Of a stretch of DNA of 64,000 bases, positions 12,201 to 23,760 are shown piece after piece. Positions within the stretch are counted from its first letter, which is position 1; every line of letters starts with the position of its first letter. The stretch is from assembly GCF_000004195.4 (NCBI RefSeq), contig NC_030677.2:40301142-40365141 (forward strand). The letters are read 5' to 3'. Both the position numbers and the translations under genes were made by a program. Origin of the DNA: Xenopus tropicalis (Eukaryota > Chordata > Amphibia > Anura > Pipidae). Below the pieces are notes generated by a model. It was not told the DNA's origin. It made no database searches and was given only the letters and a program-made list of their open reading frames with translations.

Positions 12201-12335
12201 AGGCTTCAGATGGGGTTTTTTTTGCCTTCCTCTGGATCAACTAGTAGTTAGGCAGGTTATATATAGGCATTGTGGTTGAACTTGATGGACGTATGTCTTT
12301 TTTCAACCCAACTTACTATGTTACTATGTTACTAT
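9240..12335 (+). mobile_element. CR1-type LINE retrotransposon with intact ORF2
   Basis: This non-LTR retrotransposon contains an uninterrupted endonuclease/reverse transcriptase ORF (9265-12,114) followed by about 220 bp of 3' UTR. It ends in the short tandem unit ACTATGTT (about 12,312-12,331) rather than poly(A), the terminus expected of the CR1 clade. No ORF1 is seen upstream, so the copy is probably 5'-truncated near 9.24-9.33 kb. I could not find a target-site duplication, which is common for CR1. A second, truncated copy of the same 3' end lies at 48.84-50.36 kb. Confidence 0.85.
9265..12114 (+). CDS. CR1-clade LINE ORF2 protein (AP endonuclease + reverse transcriptase), intact
   Basis: ORF2 protein of a non-LTR retrotransposon. 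It would nick target DNA and copy the element RNA by target-primed reverse transcription. The frame opens after a TAG at 9262-9264; the first ATG is at 9331, just before NARSL, so translation probably starts there or in lost upstream sequence. Counting residues from 9268, the endonuclease domain shows AETW (about 51), GDFN (159-162) and SDHN (227-230). The reverse transcriptase shows YLDFAKAFDT (from 588), GVPQGSVLGP (about 648) and the catalytic FADD (676-679). The C-terminal EKRRLRGDMITMYKYIKG stretch is typical of CR1-like elements. There is no stop or frameshift over about 945 codons, which suggests recent insertion. ORF1 is absent, so the copy is unlikely to be autonomous. Confidence 0.9.
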   Translation, partial: VLYREAHKLFTRHSHAGTSIKCMFTNARSLTGKMGELEVLALERKYDVIGVAETWLNESHDWPVNIGGYTLFRRDRGNRKGGGVCLFIKQELKTNIKEEVMGLTEGAESLWVELLTDSKESTKLIVGVCYRPPNVSEEEEAQLLLQIEKAASLGQVIIMGDFNYPDIDWGNSTARTVNGNKFINLLHDNFMSQVVEEPTRNHAILDLVISNDPERIANVQVVEPLGNSDHNVISFDVWCRKQIYTGATKTLNFRKANFSSLRAALQGIDWGIMFSDKNTEQKWLSFKMILNHYCSQFIPLIRKSRSVKNQPMWLNSEVKKLIGKKRKAFKKYKSEGTVDAFNDYKHYNKCCKTAIRKAKKENEERIAAEAKTNPKKFFKYINSKKMQVEGVAPLSYINNMVTADTEKADVLNQFFSSVYTVEEPVGQVPPNSCTVASAPTTQWLAQDMVLKGLHTMNVNKAPGPDGIHPRVLRELGAELQWPLFLIFSDSLSSGMVPRDWKKANVIPIFKKGVRSQPGNYRPVSLTSVVGKLFEGLLRDHIQNYVVENAIMSSNQYGFMKDRSCQTNLIAFYDEVSKKLDSGDAVDIIYLDFAKAFDTVPHKRLLSKLRSIGLSEVVCTWIENWLQDRVQRVVVNGTFSTWSKVLSGVPQGSVLGPLLFNLFINDLGEGIMSNVAVFADDTKLCRPVNSIQDVTSLQQDLDQLAIWAAKWQMRFNMDKCKVMHLGCKNMQAPYTLNGTALGKSIMEKDLGVLVDNKLGCSKQCQAAAARANKVLSCIKRGIDSREEGVILPLYRALVRPHLEYAVQFWSPVLKRDIIELERVQRRATKLVKGMESLSYEERLAKLGLFTLEKRRLRGDMITMYKYIKGSYNNLSNVLFTSRSFQRTRGHPLRLEEGRFHLNIWKGFFTVRAVKLWNSLPESVVLADTLYSFKKGLDGFLASEGIQGYGR

Positions 12336-12396
12336 TGGTGCATGTATGGCCAGCTTAACTGTCCAACCAAATCAGGACTTGTACGAACAGCGTAAT

Positions 12397-12713
12397 GGTG
12401 GCCATACACGTTACAATTTTGATCTTTCCTGTGACTGCTGTTGTTGGTTAGTACCCTCCACTAGGGTTCAGAGCTGAATAGTCAATTATGCAGGTAAAAA
12501 CAAAACAATTCTACCCCTTCCAATGATTCAGCACTAAACGCTTACTGGTATTTGAGCGCCTTCAAAGGCCCAATCAAAATTTTCTATCAACAAGACAACC
12601 GATATACAAGGTCTTTGCCAATATGAGTCACCTCGTCTCCTGCCACACACACACCGAATATTGTGTGAAACAAAGTTTTGTACAATAATATCAGTGCGTA
12701 TATGGCCACCTTA
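12397..12713. mobile_element. MITE with GGTGGCCATACACG termini (diverged copy)
   Basis: The left end GGTGGCCATACACG (about 12,398) and the right end GTGCGTATATGGCCACC (about 12,694-12,710) are imperfect inverted repeats matching the three long copies at 26.85, 32.97 and 37.07 kb, but the interior differs. A lone right-end motif (GCATGTATGGCCAGCTTAA) also sits at about 12,338-12,356, directly after the LINE. Confidence 0.6.
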
Positions 12714-15180
12714 AGTGCAACATGGGGCTAATATTATAATGAGACACATATAATGTGTTGCATTTCCTCTGTTGATTTTAGTAGCTGACAAAGTACTTAT
12801 GTGAAATGTATTTCTCCTTATACAAATAAATACAGAAAGCACGTGCCTATGGTGTTCAAAACAATAAGCAGAAAGTGGCAATGAGTGAGAATGAATTTCT
12901 ATTCTTTCCCTTGATCTTCACATAAAAGCTCCTTTATGATAAGTCCATGGCTCCAAAGGAGAGTGCAAATGGAAGGTGTTGTCAAGCAACAATAACGCAG
13001 CTGACATTGTCAGTGTCACTTTTCAGTTTCACAATAGTCTTAGATAATAATACAACATGTAAGGAACGGCTATGTATTTGCTTTAAACATTTTAATGTAT
13101 ACATTACCTGATAAATGGCTTTATCTTCTCAGTAGATGTTATCTAGTCACGCCTGGAGGTTAAGCCCAATTGTAGCTAGCATCTAATCTTTTTCCACTTT
13201 GTATTGCTAGGGGAACTCTGCCTACAAGATGGAAGATTTCTTTTTTCAAAATTCTCCAATGTGAACATATTTTAGGCATATTTAAGTTAGTTAATATTTT
13301 TTAATACAGCATGAATAATATTTTTCAGCGGTAGCATTGCATTAGATAAGAGAAAATAGTAAGATACTGCAGTACTTTTACAGTTAATGACTGTTAAAAT
13401 ATAAAAAATAAAATTAAAGTTCTAAGGTGGCCATACATGTGTTGGGAGGTTTAGCAAAACTCAACCAAACTGCCCAATCATCCTGGAAAGTCACCAGGGG
13501 GGTCGTGAAACTCAAACAATGGGACTGCACAGAGCACTGGGCAGGAGATTCGCATATCTGTTTTCTCAAGAGTGTGGCCACTGGAGGGACCTATTTCAGT
13601 TGATAAATGTAAATACTTTTGCATCCATTGCACCAATGGGAACCACAACTTCCCTAATGCTCTCTGCAAAGAGTAACTATTTTTAACAAAATATTACCTT
13701 TAAAACTACAATATCACAGATGCAGTGAAGCTCAGTCCTTGCTGTTCCATGGAACAAAAAATGTACAATATTTTGGGCTGAATAATACAGTACATAAACA
13801 GGTTAAAATTAACTTACCATAAACTTTTCAATTAGAATAAAATATAATGAGTAACACTATGGGGTGGGATGCTGATGGGACTAAAACTGTCAACACAACC
13901 TTTGCTAAAAGCTAGTGATTGGGCCATGACAGACACTTGTGTACTGATAAGATTAGATTGTCTGCCAGAATGTAAGCCTTTCTTCCTGGGTGATTACAGG
14001 CGGTGCTACATTACATGCAGAGGCAGGAAGTTGTGACTCCTTGAGATACTTTTTACAGCAAGCATTTTAGTAAAGTTAGGGGAGACTGATCCAGAAACTC
14101 ATGTTACATAAAACTTAAACATAGACAACAGCCTATTACCTAATTGTCATAGCTAGATAAATAAATAATTTATTTTAATTATTGGCTTATTTACAGATGT
14201 GCAAGTTACATAGCGGTAGGAGATGCAACACGTATTGGGAGGGGGGGGGTAAGGGCTGGTCATCTAATGGCCCAATGCAAAACAATTCATATACAAATGC
14301 AAGTAAAAGTGTAGGGTGTAAAGTTGCATCCCTTGACACCCCAATACTGTTTACAAAGGTACTTGCATGCATACCTGTACTAGCACCAAATGCTTAGTTG
14401 CAATTACAGAGTGTAAGGGAGGGAATTTACACCTGCCCTGAGGAGATATTACTTCCTGTACATCTTTTGAGTGTTTTACCTACACATGCAATTGAGTTAA
14501 TGTAAGTAATCACACACTAATTACCTTTCCAGCAAAGCAAGCATCTCCATGACGCACTGATGGTGTTCATTTACCTCCATATTAGTAAATCATGTGCAAA
14601 CTAAAATGGACACTATTTTGCAAGTTATTGCTATTTTAATTGGATTTTTGGAAATAAAGCTGCATTATTTTTAAACAAAACATTGAATAATGTATTATTT
14701 GTTAAAAAAAAACAAAAAAACATGGCATTTGCTGTCTTAACTATAGCAGGGCTAGCTTTTAATGACAGACATTAAAAAATATTGTTTATGGTTTTGTTTA
14801 TTTTTGTGGGGGAAATGACTCTACCAGTGGACGGATACTATTCTGAAAAGTACCCCACTGAGTTTCCATGTGACTAGATGCTAAATGATTAACAGAGGAT
14901 TTTCGGGGGTGGGAACCACCCTTACCTCCCTGGTTGCTACTAGTTATCACATATCAGCAGATTGAAGAATAATATAAGCTATTTATGAGCAATTTAGCTA
15001 AAAAGAATATTGAACAAAATATTTTGGAACAAGCCAGCTAGCTCAACGAGTCTTGTTTATCAGAATAAATATTTATATAGGGGTGGGACCTGATGTAACG
15101 GTTCTCAAAAGCTTATTCTAAACTCCACTGAAACAGCAACTCCTGGTGGTCTGATTGTCATGAAAAAAATGGTAGCATGT
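12714..15180. other. gene-free stretch
   Basis: Non-coding AT-rich DNA. A lone GGTGGCCATACATGTG terminus at about 13,428 marks a decayed MITE. A G-run lies near 14,241-14,249. No gene is seen on either strand. Confidence 0.45.
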
Positions 15181-15183
15181 TTA

Positions 15184-15375
15184 GGGCTCTGGCACATGGG
15201 GAAATTAGTCACCTTCAGAGGAAACTTCTACGATTTCGTTGAAATCACGGCGCCGCGTATGCCGTCCAACCGGCAATTTACATTTTCGCCGGTGGGATGG
15301 CAATTCGGGGAGATTAGTCTCCCGCGAAAAGGGGGATTTGTTGCAGGCGACTAATCTCCCCGTGTGCCAGAGCCC
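15184..15375. mobile_element. 192-bp GGGCTCTGG-family MITE (PIF/Harbinger-like), copy B
   Basis: Starts GGGCTCTGGCACATGGGG and ends in CCAGAGCCC, flanked by TTA at 15,181-15,183 and 15,376-15,378. It is longer than copy A because of an internal block with GCCGGTGGGATGGCAATTC and a partly self-complementary partner (CCGTCCAACCGGC). Non-coding; the short open frame across it is incidental. Confidence 0.8.
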
Positions 15376-15378
15376 TTA

Positions 15379-17600
15379 GATGTATCAAGGGATTAATTCT
15401 TTCACATAGTGGTTACAGGCAAATTTCTATTCCAAAAAGCTCAAGTGAATGTATTTAAAGCAGACTGCCACCAATACAATTGGGCAGTATGTTTCCTATA
15501 GACAGGCAAATAGAGGCATTCTGAGCGCAGATGCCATCAAACTATTAACAATGAATGGGTGGAGGACTTTTGCAGCGTACACGGGGAGCAGGTCTGGGTT
15601 AGCGGCGCCCATGAAGACTGGGCCCTACTGGGTTTTTTCCTGGTGTCCGTCTGGCCCAATTCTTAAATTAGCTCTATGTGTGCTTATATATATATCAGAT
15701 GAGAACCCTTAGGTTAAAAAATACATTGTTTCATAAAATTATGTCAGAATCAACTATTAAATATTGCAGATTTTTAAAGACACAAGCAAGGTGGTGCAAA
15801 TTTCTCTTTCATTTGTCCCATCACCTGCACTGAACTACAACTCTCAAAACCTACTGGGCCTTGAATTGTAGATCTCTGTTTTGTATTATATTGGACAAAA
15901 ACAACAGGAAAGGAGGTGGTGGAAATTATTTCCTCACATTAAGTTTGCTGGGTTGTAGGATACGTGACATTTATAACATTCACTTTCATTTAGCGCGTGA
16001 TTGATTATGAGTAAAGTAGAAGTTATAACAAAATAAATTAAAAAGTGGACGTGAGAATATTACATCCAACAACTGTTCAATCCTAGGAAGAACTAGGAAT
16101 ATCTGTTCTCTGCAATTTCCCAAAAATAAAGAAAACAACCCCGTTTTGCACAGAACGTGTGACTGGGCACAGGCATATAATTTTGGCTGTTCCTGCCATG
16201 CATGTTTAGTTATTTGCATTTCAGAGTATGATCAGTTGAGTGACAGTGACTCAACCATGGAAGAGTGGTGTTGAAGGCAAAAATATATAGTTTAGCACAT
16301 ACATAGCCCTTACTTGACTTTGTCTGAAGGTTACTATTGGCTCTTGCCTGAACTACCTAACCTGATTTACCAAATCTGCTATGGGGAGTGAATTGGACCA
16401 TGGAATTACTATCATTCTTTGCCTCCGCCTTGTGATCTTAGTCAAGTAAAGGGGGTCAGCAGTATTCCTCCCCTCATACCCAGAAATTAGTGAAATCTAA
16501 GCTGTCGACCAGCTTTTCTTTGAAAAACAGTGTAACTTTCCCATGAATATTGCTTTCTAAATGTAATTTTAATTATGAATATTGGCAGAATTGATCTTGG
16601 AAATATATATAAATATAACATTGGAAATAAACTCTACCTAAAACTTTGGTGATAAATTTCAGTAAGGGCATGAAGACTTGACATGGTTTAGTGATCTAAT
16701 GTCCACCCTTATCTTTCCAGTCTCCCTTTTGTGCCCACTCTACAGCGTTGTCCATGTGGGGGTGCACATGTAGAATTGAGTTTCATACAGAAGACCTAGA
16801 TAGTGAGAATAATGGTCAGATTATGATTAGTCAGGGTACGTAGGTTTTACATCCATTCTGGAACACAGAGAGATTCTATAACTCCAGGGAGTGCCCTTCA
16901 GTTTCCACCCTTATGGTTGGCAGTGTGCCAAGACTTAAGGCCCTAAGGGTTACTGTTTAAATCTTCATCAATAATACAACCTTGTATAGTTTTTCTGGAA
17001 AACAGACTAAGCTGGACATCTTCCATTATCCCTATGTCTTCACAGTATTCCATTCAGTTGTTCAATACATCTTTTCTCTACATTTTTTATTTTTAACATT
17101 TTCTTGTTTTCATTTTCTGAATTTTTAACAAGGACCTCTTATCTAAAGCAAAACATTTAGATCTTAGTGCATTATCGTCTTCTTTCCAAACAGGGCCCAT
17201 TTCTAACAGCAAAGTTTAGTATTATTGATGGGTGTGCTGTCACCATGCTCCTAGACAAACTAATGGCCCCACTTAGTCATATGATTGTTACACTGCTCAG
17301 TTTGTGTGGAACAATAAATGGAGGCTGCAACAGATTATTGATTCAGCAGGCAAGAACCAGAACAGGCATTTAATCTCCAGATTCTTAACTGTGGAATCTT
17401 TTAGATAAACCGGGCATATAGTATATTCCTTCTGTAACCAAAAGTACTTTTACACTTTCATTTTATCACAAAAAAACATAATCACCTGTTATTTTCAGGT
17501 GGGCATATTTCCAAAATTCCTTATAACTGATTTTTTTTTTTAAATTGAAATCTTTGTTTTTCAAAGATAGAAAAAGACAATAAATGTAAATTTGTATTAT
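15379..17600. other. gene-free stretch
   Basis: AT-rich non-coding DNA. Open frames are short and have no recognisable domain. No clear repeat boundary is seen. Confidence 0.45.
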
Positions 17601-17602
17601 AA

Positions 17603-17649
<47 letters not shown>

Positions 17650-17660
17650 CAGAGAGAGAC
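17601..17660. repeat. microsatellite (TA)n followed by (GA)n
   Basis: An alternating TA run at about 17,605-17,631 passes directly into GAGAGA-rich sequence to about 17,660. Further TATATA blocks follow at 17,722-17,749. Confidence 0.9.
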
Positions 17661-17749
17661 TAGAGAGACTTCTTACGGTGAAAGGGATAACAAATTTATT
17701 AGCAGTTCAAAACACCCCCCACATATATAAATATATATAATATATATAT

Positions 17750-17935
17750 GTCAGTGGGCACTTATTTTTGCACCAAAAGCATTGGAGTCAGTGGGCATTT
17801 TTCTCACGCCAAATGCATTGAAGTGAGTAGTAGTGAGTAGTTTTTTTCTTGCTCCAAATCCATTGAAGTCAATGGCCTTTTTTTTCACGCACCACATGAC
17901 CTGGAGTCAGTGGAATTTTTTTTTATGTTTTCCTG
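17750..17935. repeat. degenerate tandem of about 60-bp units with GTCAGTGGGC / CATTGAAGT motifs
   Basis: At about 17,751, 17,790 and 17,856 to 17,905, stretches of TTTTT-rich DNA followed by CA(C/T)GC, CCAAA and CATTG(A/G)AGT(C/G)A recur. Similar CATTGACTTCAA motifs (inverse orientation) occur in the hAT MITE fragment at 3,240-3,474, so this is probably a decayed copy of that family. Confidence 0.45.
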
Positions 17936-20392
17936 CACGAACAAAAGCAAATTATTTCCAAAGAAACAAAATGAATGATAAAATTCTATTTTCATAATTC
18001 TAATTTTAAACAATTTTTTCTTATTTATATTTCATATATGAGGAAATATTTATTTAATATATTTCATTCTATGCTGCATTTGTTTAACTTAAATGACTTA
18101 TGGTGATTAGGGGGTGACAACATGGCAGTATAGGACAAAGCGGCCAAGTTCTCTGCTTTTTTCTTACATTTTACTGTGAGTTATCTTAATTTTTCCCTTA
18201 CCTAAATGACACTGAGCATGCTTAAATAGGCTAATGCTCTGAGGCCGCTCTTCTGTTGGAAAGGGAACGTGTGTCCTGCAGGTGATGTGACACGTGTCAT
18301 CAGACCGCTGTTATGTCAGCTTGGAACATCATCATAACAAGCTTATCCTGGCCTGCTGATTTGCATTGCTTCTGCAGGTGGAAGGAAGCTGGGAAGAAGA
18401 AGGCCACACACAAAGATAGCTATTAGCTAAGCCTCTTCAAATCTGTAGTCAGCACTTTATTCATAAAAATGAGATCTTAATAACAGCTATGGCAAAGTCA
18501 GACCTAATGTTTTGTCACCTGCAGGAGATTGCCTAAAAAATGTGGAGATAGGTATTGTGCCTCGATTCAGCCAGATTGCTGTACAGAAAGTATTTTACAT
18601 GTGGAAATCCCGGTTCTTATGCAATAAAGATATTTTAAGACGCTTTGTGGCCTGTTCCATGGGTGACAAAACATTGTCAATGATAAGCATAGATAAGCAT
18701 AGTTCAAAACATAAATCAGCATCTTAAGGCAATAAAGTTAGAAAATGCTTTACTATGTGCAGATAGGTAAGGAAAAAGAAAAGGGGAGCTAGTTCTACTT
18801 ACTGTGTTACAGTTAAAAACCATGCCAGTACAACTTTATCTAGGTTCTCTATGTTTGGTTTCAATAGGCCATTCCTTCCTTGTACATGACTGCACTATTC
18901 TGCCCTAGATCCTACTGCTGTAGAGAAATGCAACTACAGCTTTCACCAGCTATTTCCAGGTGTTGGATACTTGGAGATGTAGATGATAATAGCTAAAGGG
19001 TGGCAAGGCCTCTGGCTAACATAATATTGCTACAGGAGATAGAGAGGAGAAGGTACAGGGATAGTTGTGTACTTGGTGACCAGGACCAAAATGGAATGGG
19101 TTATATGGGTCAGACATGGGTGAAACCACAGACAACAAACAAGATCAATGTACGAACAACTTGGGAAATTCTCTAGATTGGTACTTTGCTTTGGGCCTTA
19201 GTGTACATGAAATACCAAGATATATTTAGAATCTTAGTGTGGGTATGGTCTAGCTTACTTGAAAGTGACTGTGAATAAAATCCAAGTATATCTCTATGTA
19301 AGTTATAGGAAATACAGGCATAAGAGTGAGACTCTACAAATGGGTGTTATCACTATGTTGCAAAATATGTTGGCCCTTTATAAATATGTGTTAATTATAA
19401 TAATAATGATACGTTTTGATTCCATCTATTGTAAATGCTGGCCCTCAGAACACACTAATGTTTTTCCATTTATTTTACGCGTTATCTCTGCTTCCAGCTT
19501 TACAGAACTTGTGACTTATTGTATGTTTTGAACTGAATAAGGAGTTGGTCAGGAAATGATAGCGTACACCCTTTCTGCTTTATACTTGGAAACAAGCTTA
19601 TTACAGACAGACATGACTGTTTTCCTTCTTCTGATCACTTTGTTTTTCACATGGGAGTTAATCAGAATATATTTCACTGGGTGCATAATGAAGGGCCGAA
19701 TATGAGTTTTTATCTGCTCTTGAGCCTGGAGCGGCCTTGTGCACAGGGCTGATCTCTGGTCTCTGTATGTTAATGGCCAATATTTCCCAGACTGATTAGC
19801 CTACAGCTTCCTGCATTTTTTCTATCGAGCAAGGAAAACACAACATCAAGTAACATGCCTGAGTCCTTAGCTGAGGGCTAGGTGCTACAGCAAGAAAGAG
19901 AAGGGCATTGTTATAGTAATTACTGCTATATTATTAATTGCAGGGAAGCAAGGACAATAATGATATCATATTGAGCGAGGAAACACTGCTGATATGTAAA
20001 ACACTTTACGCTGTTCAAATAAAGTTAAAACAGAATGTTCTTAAAGTTATACTTTAAGAATCATTGGCTCACACATATACTAATGCATCATGAAAGTGTT
20101 TGGTCTCCTCCTAGGAAAAGGTGGTCCGGCTAAGAGTCAAACTTTGCTCTGGAGAAGAATGTTATAAAAGAGGAGTATTCATAAAACAGAACCCCCCCAC
20201 AAAAATACCCACCCCAGTGTGTTACACATATATACATTCCACAAAATCCACATGACTAGCATTAACTGCTCCTTCATTCTTTCTTCACTTATTTCCATCT
20301 GAATTTTTAAATTTCTCGTGTTGCCCCCCTCATGTTGGACCTAGACTGTACCACTGCTGTTGCCCCTTTTTATTCTTTCACCATATTGGCTC
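17936..20392. other. gene-free, largely repeat-free stretch
   Basis: No gene recognised. Two segments look less AT-rich and unlike the surrounding repeats: 18,240-18,430 (it contains ATTTGCAT at about 18,360 and ACACGTGT near 18,291) and 19,560-19,900. They are possible regulatory or conserved non-coding sequence, but nothing in the bases proves that. Confidence 0.35.
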
Positions 20393-20540
20393 ATTTATAA
20401 ACACTGAGCAAATTTGCATCTGGGTAGTAACTCATAGCAACCCATAGAGATTAGCTTTTTCAGTCAGCTCCGCTTCTGGTAAACCATCTTATTGGTTGCC
20501 ATGGGATACCATCCAGGTGCAAATTTGCCCAGTTTTTATA
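20393..20540. mobile_element. foldback MITE, TTTATAAACACTGAGCAAATTTGC family
   Basis: The left end ATTTATAAACACTGAGCAAA is matched by GCAAATTTGCCCAGTTTTTATA on the right. Inside are CATAGCAACCCAT and the complementary ATTGGTTGCCATGG. It is the same family as the element in SRD5A3 intron 1 (55,974-56,133). Confidence 0.65.
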
Positions 20541-21700
20541 AGGGCTGGTATTGATGAGTGTTTGGTTCTAAGCTTCCCTGCAATGGCATATTCCACCACA
20601 GGGGGAGCGCAGAAGAAACGCACCCCAATGTTTCCTATGGGGCAGGCAGGGGTGTATTTATATTCAGGGGGTGCCTATATATTCATTTTTAATCTTTAAG
20701 AAAAAAATCAACATATGCCCCCAACCTGGGTTACTCGGTGGAAGTGACATCACGCGTACGGTGTGCGTAATGTCAGTTCCACGACGTAGGTCAGTGTGAT
20801 GTCACACGCACACTTCAGGTGTACACAGGTACCTGGAAATTTGAAGGAAGCTGGAACTTGCGCTTTATTTGTAGTAATTATACAATGTAAATTATTATTT
20901 TCATTAAAGAAAAGGTCTGTTTATCTAATAATTGTACATAACATAAAGCAAATTTCATTAAATTGTTATTTCAAACTTTATTACATTTTCTGTTATCTAA
21001 AACCTTTTAAATAAAATTGACAGTTTACATGGTATAAATGTTAAAAAATACTGTAGACTAAAGCCTTCTGTAGCTAGTAGTATTATATTTAAGGCAAAGT
21101 CTACAAAGATTGCTTAAAAGCTATTCACTTTACTTACTAAAAGATAATAAATATGTAACCACTTTCTCCTTCAGTCCTGCAAAAATCTATGTTCCACTGT
21201 AGACAAGTGTTCTGTCTGCCCCTTTATCTTGTGTATTTCTTGCAGCTGGTCAGTGAGTGTGTTATCAGGCAGAAGAAAAGGCAGCTGATAGTGAGCAATT
21301 GTTTTGAGAGAAACACAGCTACTCCCAGAGTTTATGGAGCGCGTGATAACAATTCAGGAAATATGGGGCCCTGGGAGCCACGATCAGGTCAGGGGAAAGC
21401 CCATGACTCACAGCACATAGATGGACATTTATGACAATATTATTGCGAAACTAGTGATTCTGTTATATTACGTTTAGTAAGTTTAATTAGTACGTTTTAG
21501 TAATTTCCTTTTGTTTTACTTTTTCATAGTTAAGAGGATATGTGATTCAGTCATATAAGTACTGATGCTATACTCAAGCCAATATCAGTTTCCATCTATA
21601 TATCACCCAACAAGGAACACTGGCACATTAAACAATATGTAAATGCCCATTTCATGCTCAAGACCCAATTTCCTTGGGATAACTCTGCTGGATTCTATTC
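20541..21700. other. gene-free stretch
   Basis: AT-rich DNA except 20,730-20,815, which is CpG-containing with GTGACATCACGCGTACGG and a related GTGATGTCACACGCACAC. An 81-codon open frame at 21,189-21,434 has no recognisable domain. No gene called. Confidence 0.4.
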
Positions 21701-21708
21701 ACTTAGAT

Positions 21709-21980
21709 CAGGGATCCCCAACCTTTTAAAACCGTGAGCCACATTCCAAAGGAAAGTAGTTTTGGGGAGCAACACAAGCATGGAAAATGTTCCTGGGGGT
21801 GCAAATCAGAGCTATAATTGGCTATTTGGTAGCCCCTATATATACTGGCAGCAATGCAATTAACACTTGCCTCCAAGTCAGGAATTCAAAAATGAGCACC
21901 TACTTTGAGGCCACTGAGAGCAACATCCAAGGGGTTGGGGAGCAACATGTTGCTCACGAGCCACTGGTTGGGGATCACTG
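21709..21980. mobile_element. 272-bp hAT-type MITE with an 8-bp target duplication
   Basis: Inverted ends CAGGGATCCCCAACC and GGTTGGGGATCACTG are flanked by the perfect 8-bp duplication ACTTAGAT (21,701-21,708 and 21,981-21,988). CA...TG ends with 8-bp duplications are the hAT hallmark. Non-coding. A related copy without a right terminus lies at 59,951-60,200. Confidence 0.85.
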
Positions 21981-21988
21981 ACTTAGAT

Positions 21989-23563
21989 GAAATGAAAGTT
22001 AGGTAGTTCTTAAAGGAATTTTCTTCAATCTCCCTACTCTGCATTCACGTGCCAAGATACAGAATTTTTTAGTCCCGACAGACAACCTGCAGTTTGATGG
22101 GAGGTGCCATAGATGTAGAATAACAGTAAGGGGCAGATTTATCAAAACACAAGTTCGAATCCCAAATGGGAAAAATTCGGATTGGAAACTAAAATTTCTG
22201 AAGATCGCGATCCGAAAGTCACAAAATTTTCGTACAGAACGATTGTTAACAGCGACAAAACAGATCTGATTTTTTCACGTTAAAAATACAAAAAAGTCAT
22301 GCAAGCTTCGAAAAAGTCGTGCAAGGTACAAAAAAGTTGCGTAAAATATGATTGGGCCGATCGAACAAACGCTCGGAGTAAAAATGGCCAAACCTACCCA
22401 CCAAATCAATGCATATGTGGCCACCTTTAGAAATTCAGTATGGTCAGGACTGATCCACTTGTTTGCCCACTGAACCAAAAAAAGGATCTAAACATAAGAA
22501 AGGAAATGGTGGACCCTCTTCCAGATCTACAAATGCCACATACCCTTACTTAAAAGATTATTATCATAATGGATTTTATGTATCGACAAGCCAACTGTGA
22601 CCAGAGAAGAAGCCGTATTATTTTAAAAAAATACTTTATTATGTGTCAATTGTGCCATTAAATTGTCCTGTGGGGTTGATGTATTAAAATTCAGGGTTGG
22701 GGTTTTTTTGCAATAGATTAAGTCACAGCAGTGAATTTTCTCCATTTTTTTAACATTATCGAGATTAACCCAGGTATTTTGCTGTGCATAGTGTTCTGAT
22801 GTGGCTATAACAAATATTCCAGGGACCCTTAAGTATTGGTTGATATGATTCACTATGAGAATCCTGCTTTTTGATCACTGCCCAGCATCTTGGGGTGCAT
22901 CTCGGTTACTTTCTAAAGCAGCTCACTCAAAAAAACAGCATGGAAGATCCAACAGCCACTGTTTGTTTAACACTTTCACATGTGTCTTGCTCCATAGGGG
23001 GCAATTCCCAACATTCTGGGCATGTACTACAATCTCAAGCTGTGAAGCTGTGTATTTAAACCCAAAAGATACAAATTATTTAAAATTTTAAATCATTTTC
23101 TCCTGTCGGTGCAGTTGATATGGAAGAAGTTCTTTGGAAGTTTGTTGGATTCTGAAAATATTATTTGAAAATAAAGCTGAAAGGCTTAATAGCAAAGATG
23201 CAAATAAAATAAAAGTAAAGTAAGAGTTCATTTGCAATGTGTGTTTCAGTCAGTTAGTAACTATGTGATTAGTATTATATAATCTTGTTTTCTATTATTA
23301 TGCCCAGACAGTATCCTGCTAACAAAACACTGTGGTTTTGCTCTGTAACTCCTGTTTTTGCATGTGGAATGCATTTGCTGCAAAAACAAACAGATAAAAG
23401 ATAAATATTGTGACAGCTCTGTAAATGATGATTTTACATTTAATTATTCCTGTTAAAATGTTCGATTTCATTCTTTTTTTAAAAATCCCTTGTTAAAAAT
23501 GACATTAAGGCAAGGGATCATCACTGTCATTATTTATGTACATTGCACCAGAAGGTTTATTCT
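21989..23563. other. gene-free stretch with decayed palindromic repeat
   Basis: From about 22,131 (GGGGCAGATTTATCAAA) to about 22,435 (ATATGTGGCCACCTTTAG) the DNA is built from CG-containing motifs such as AAAAAGTCGTGCAA and looks like a decayed MITE. The remainder is AT-rich non-coding DNA. Confidence 0.4.
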
Positions 23564-23760
23564 TAAACTGGCCGTTATGCAGGCGATATTGTGCCAATGT
23601 GATCATTTGGCACTAGAGCAAATAAAGTACCCCATTGCAAAGAAGTTGGAGCGAGGGCCGCATCAATGAGCTGATAAAAAATTCCAGCCTGCCTGATATA
23701 GGTTGGGGAGGCCTGTCGGAGGGCCCCATAGCTTTAATCTGATGTGTATGGCCACTTTTA
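23564..23760. repeat. decayed MITE with a TGTGTATGGCCAC right end
   Basis: AAACTGGCCGTTATGCAGG at the left and GATGTGTATGGCCACTTTT at the right are imperfect inverted ends related to the GGTGGCCATACAC family. The interior has no coding capacity. Confidence 0.45.
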
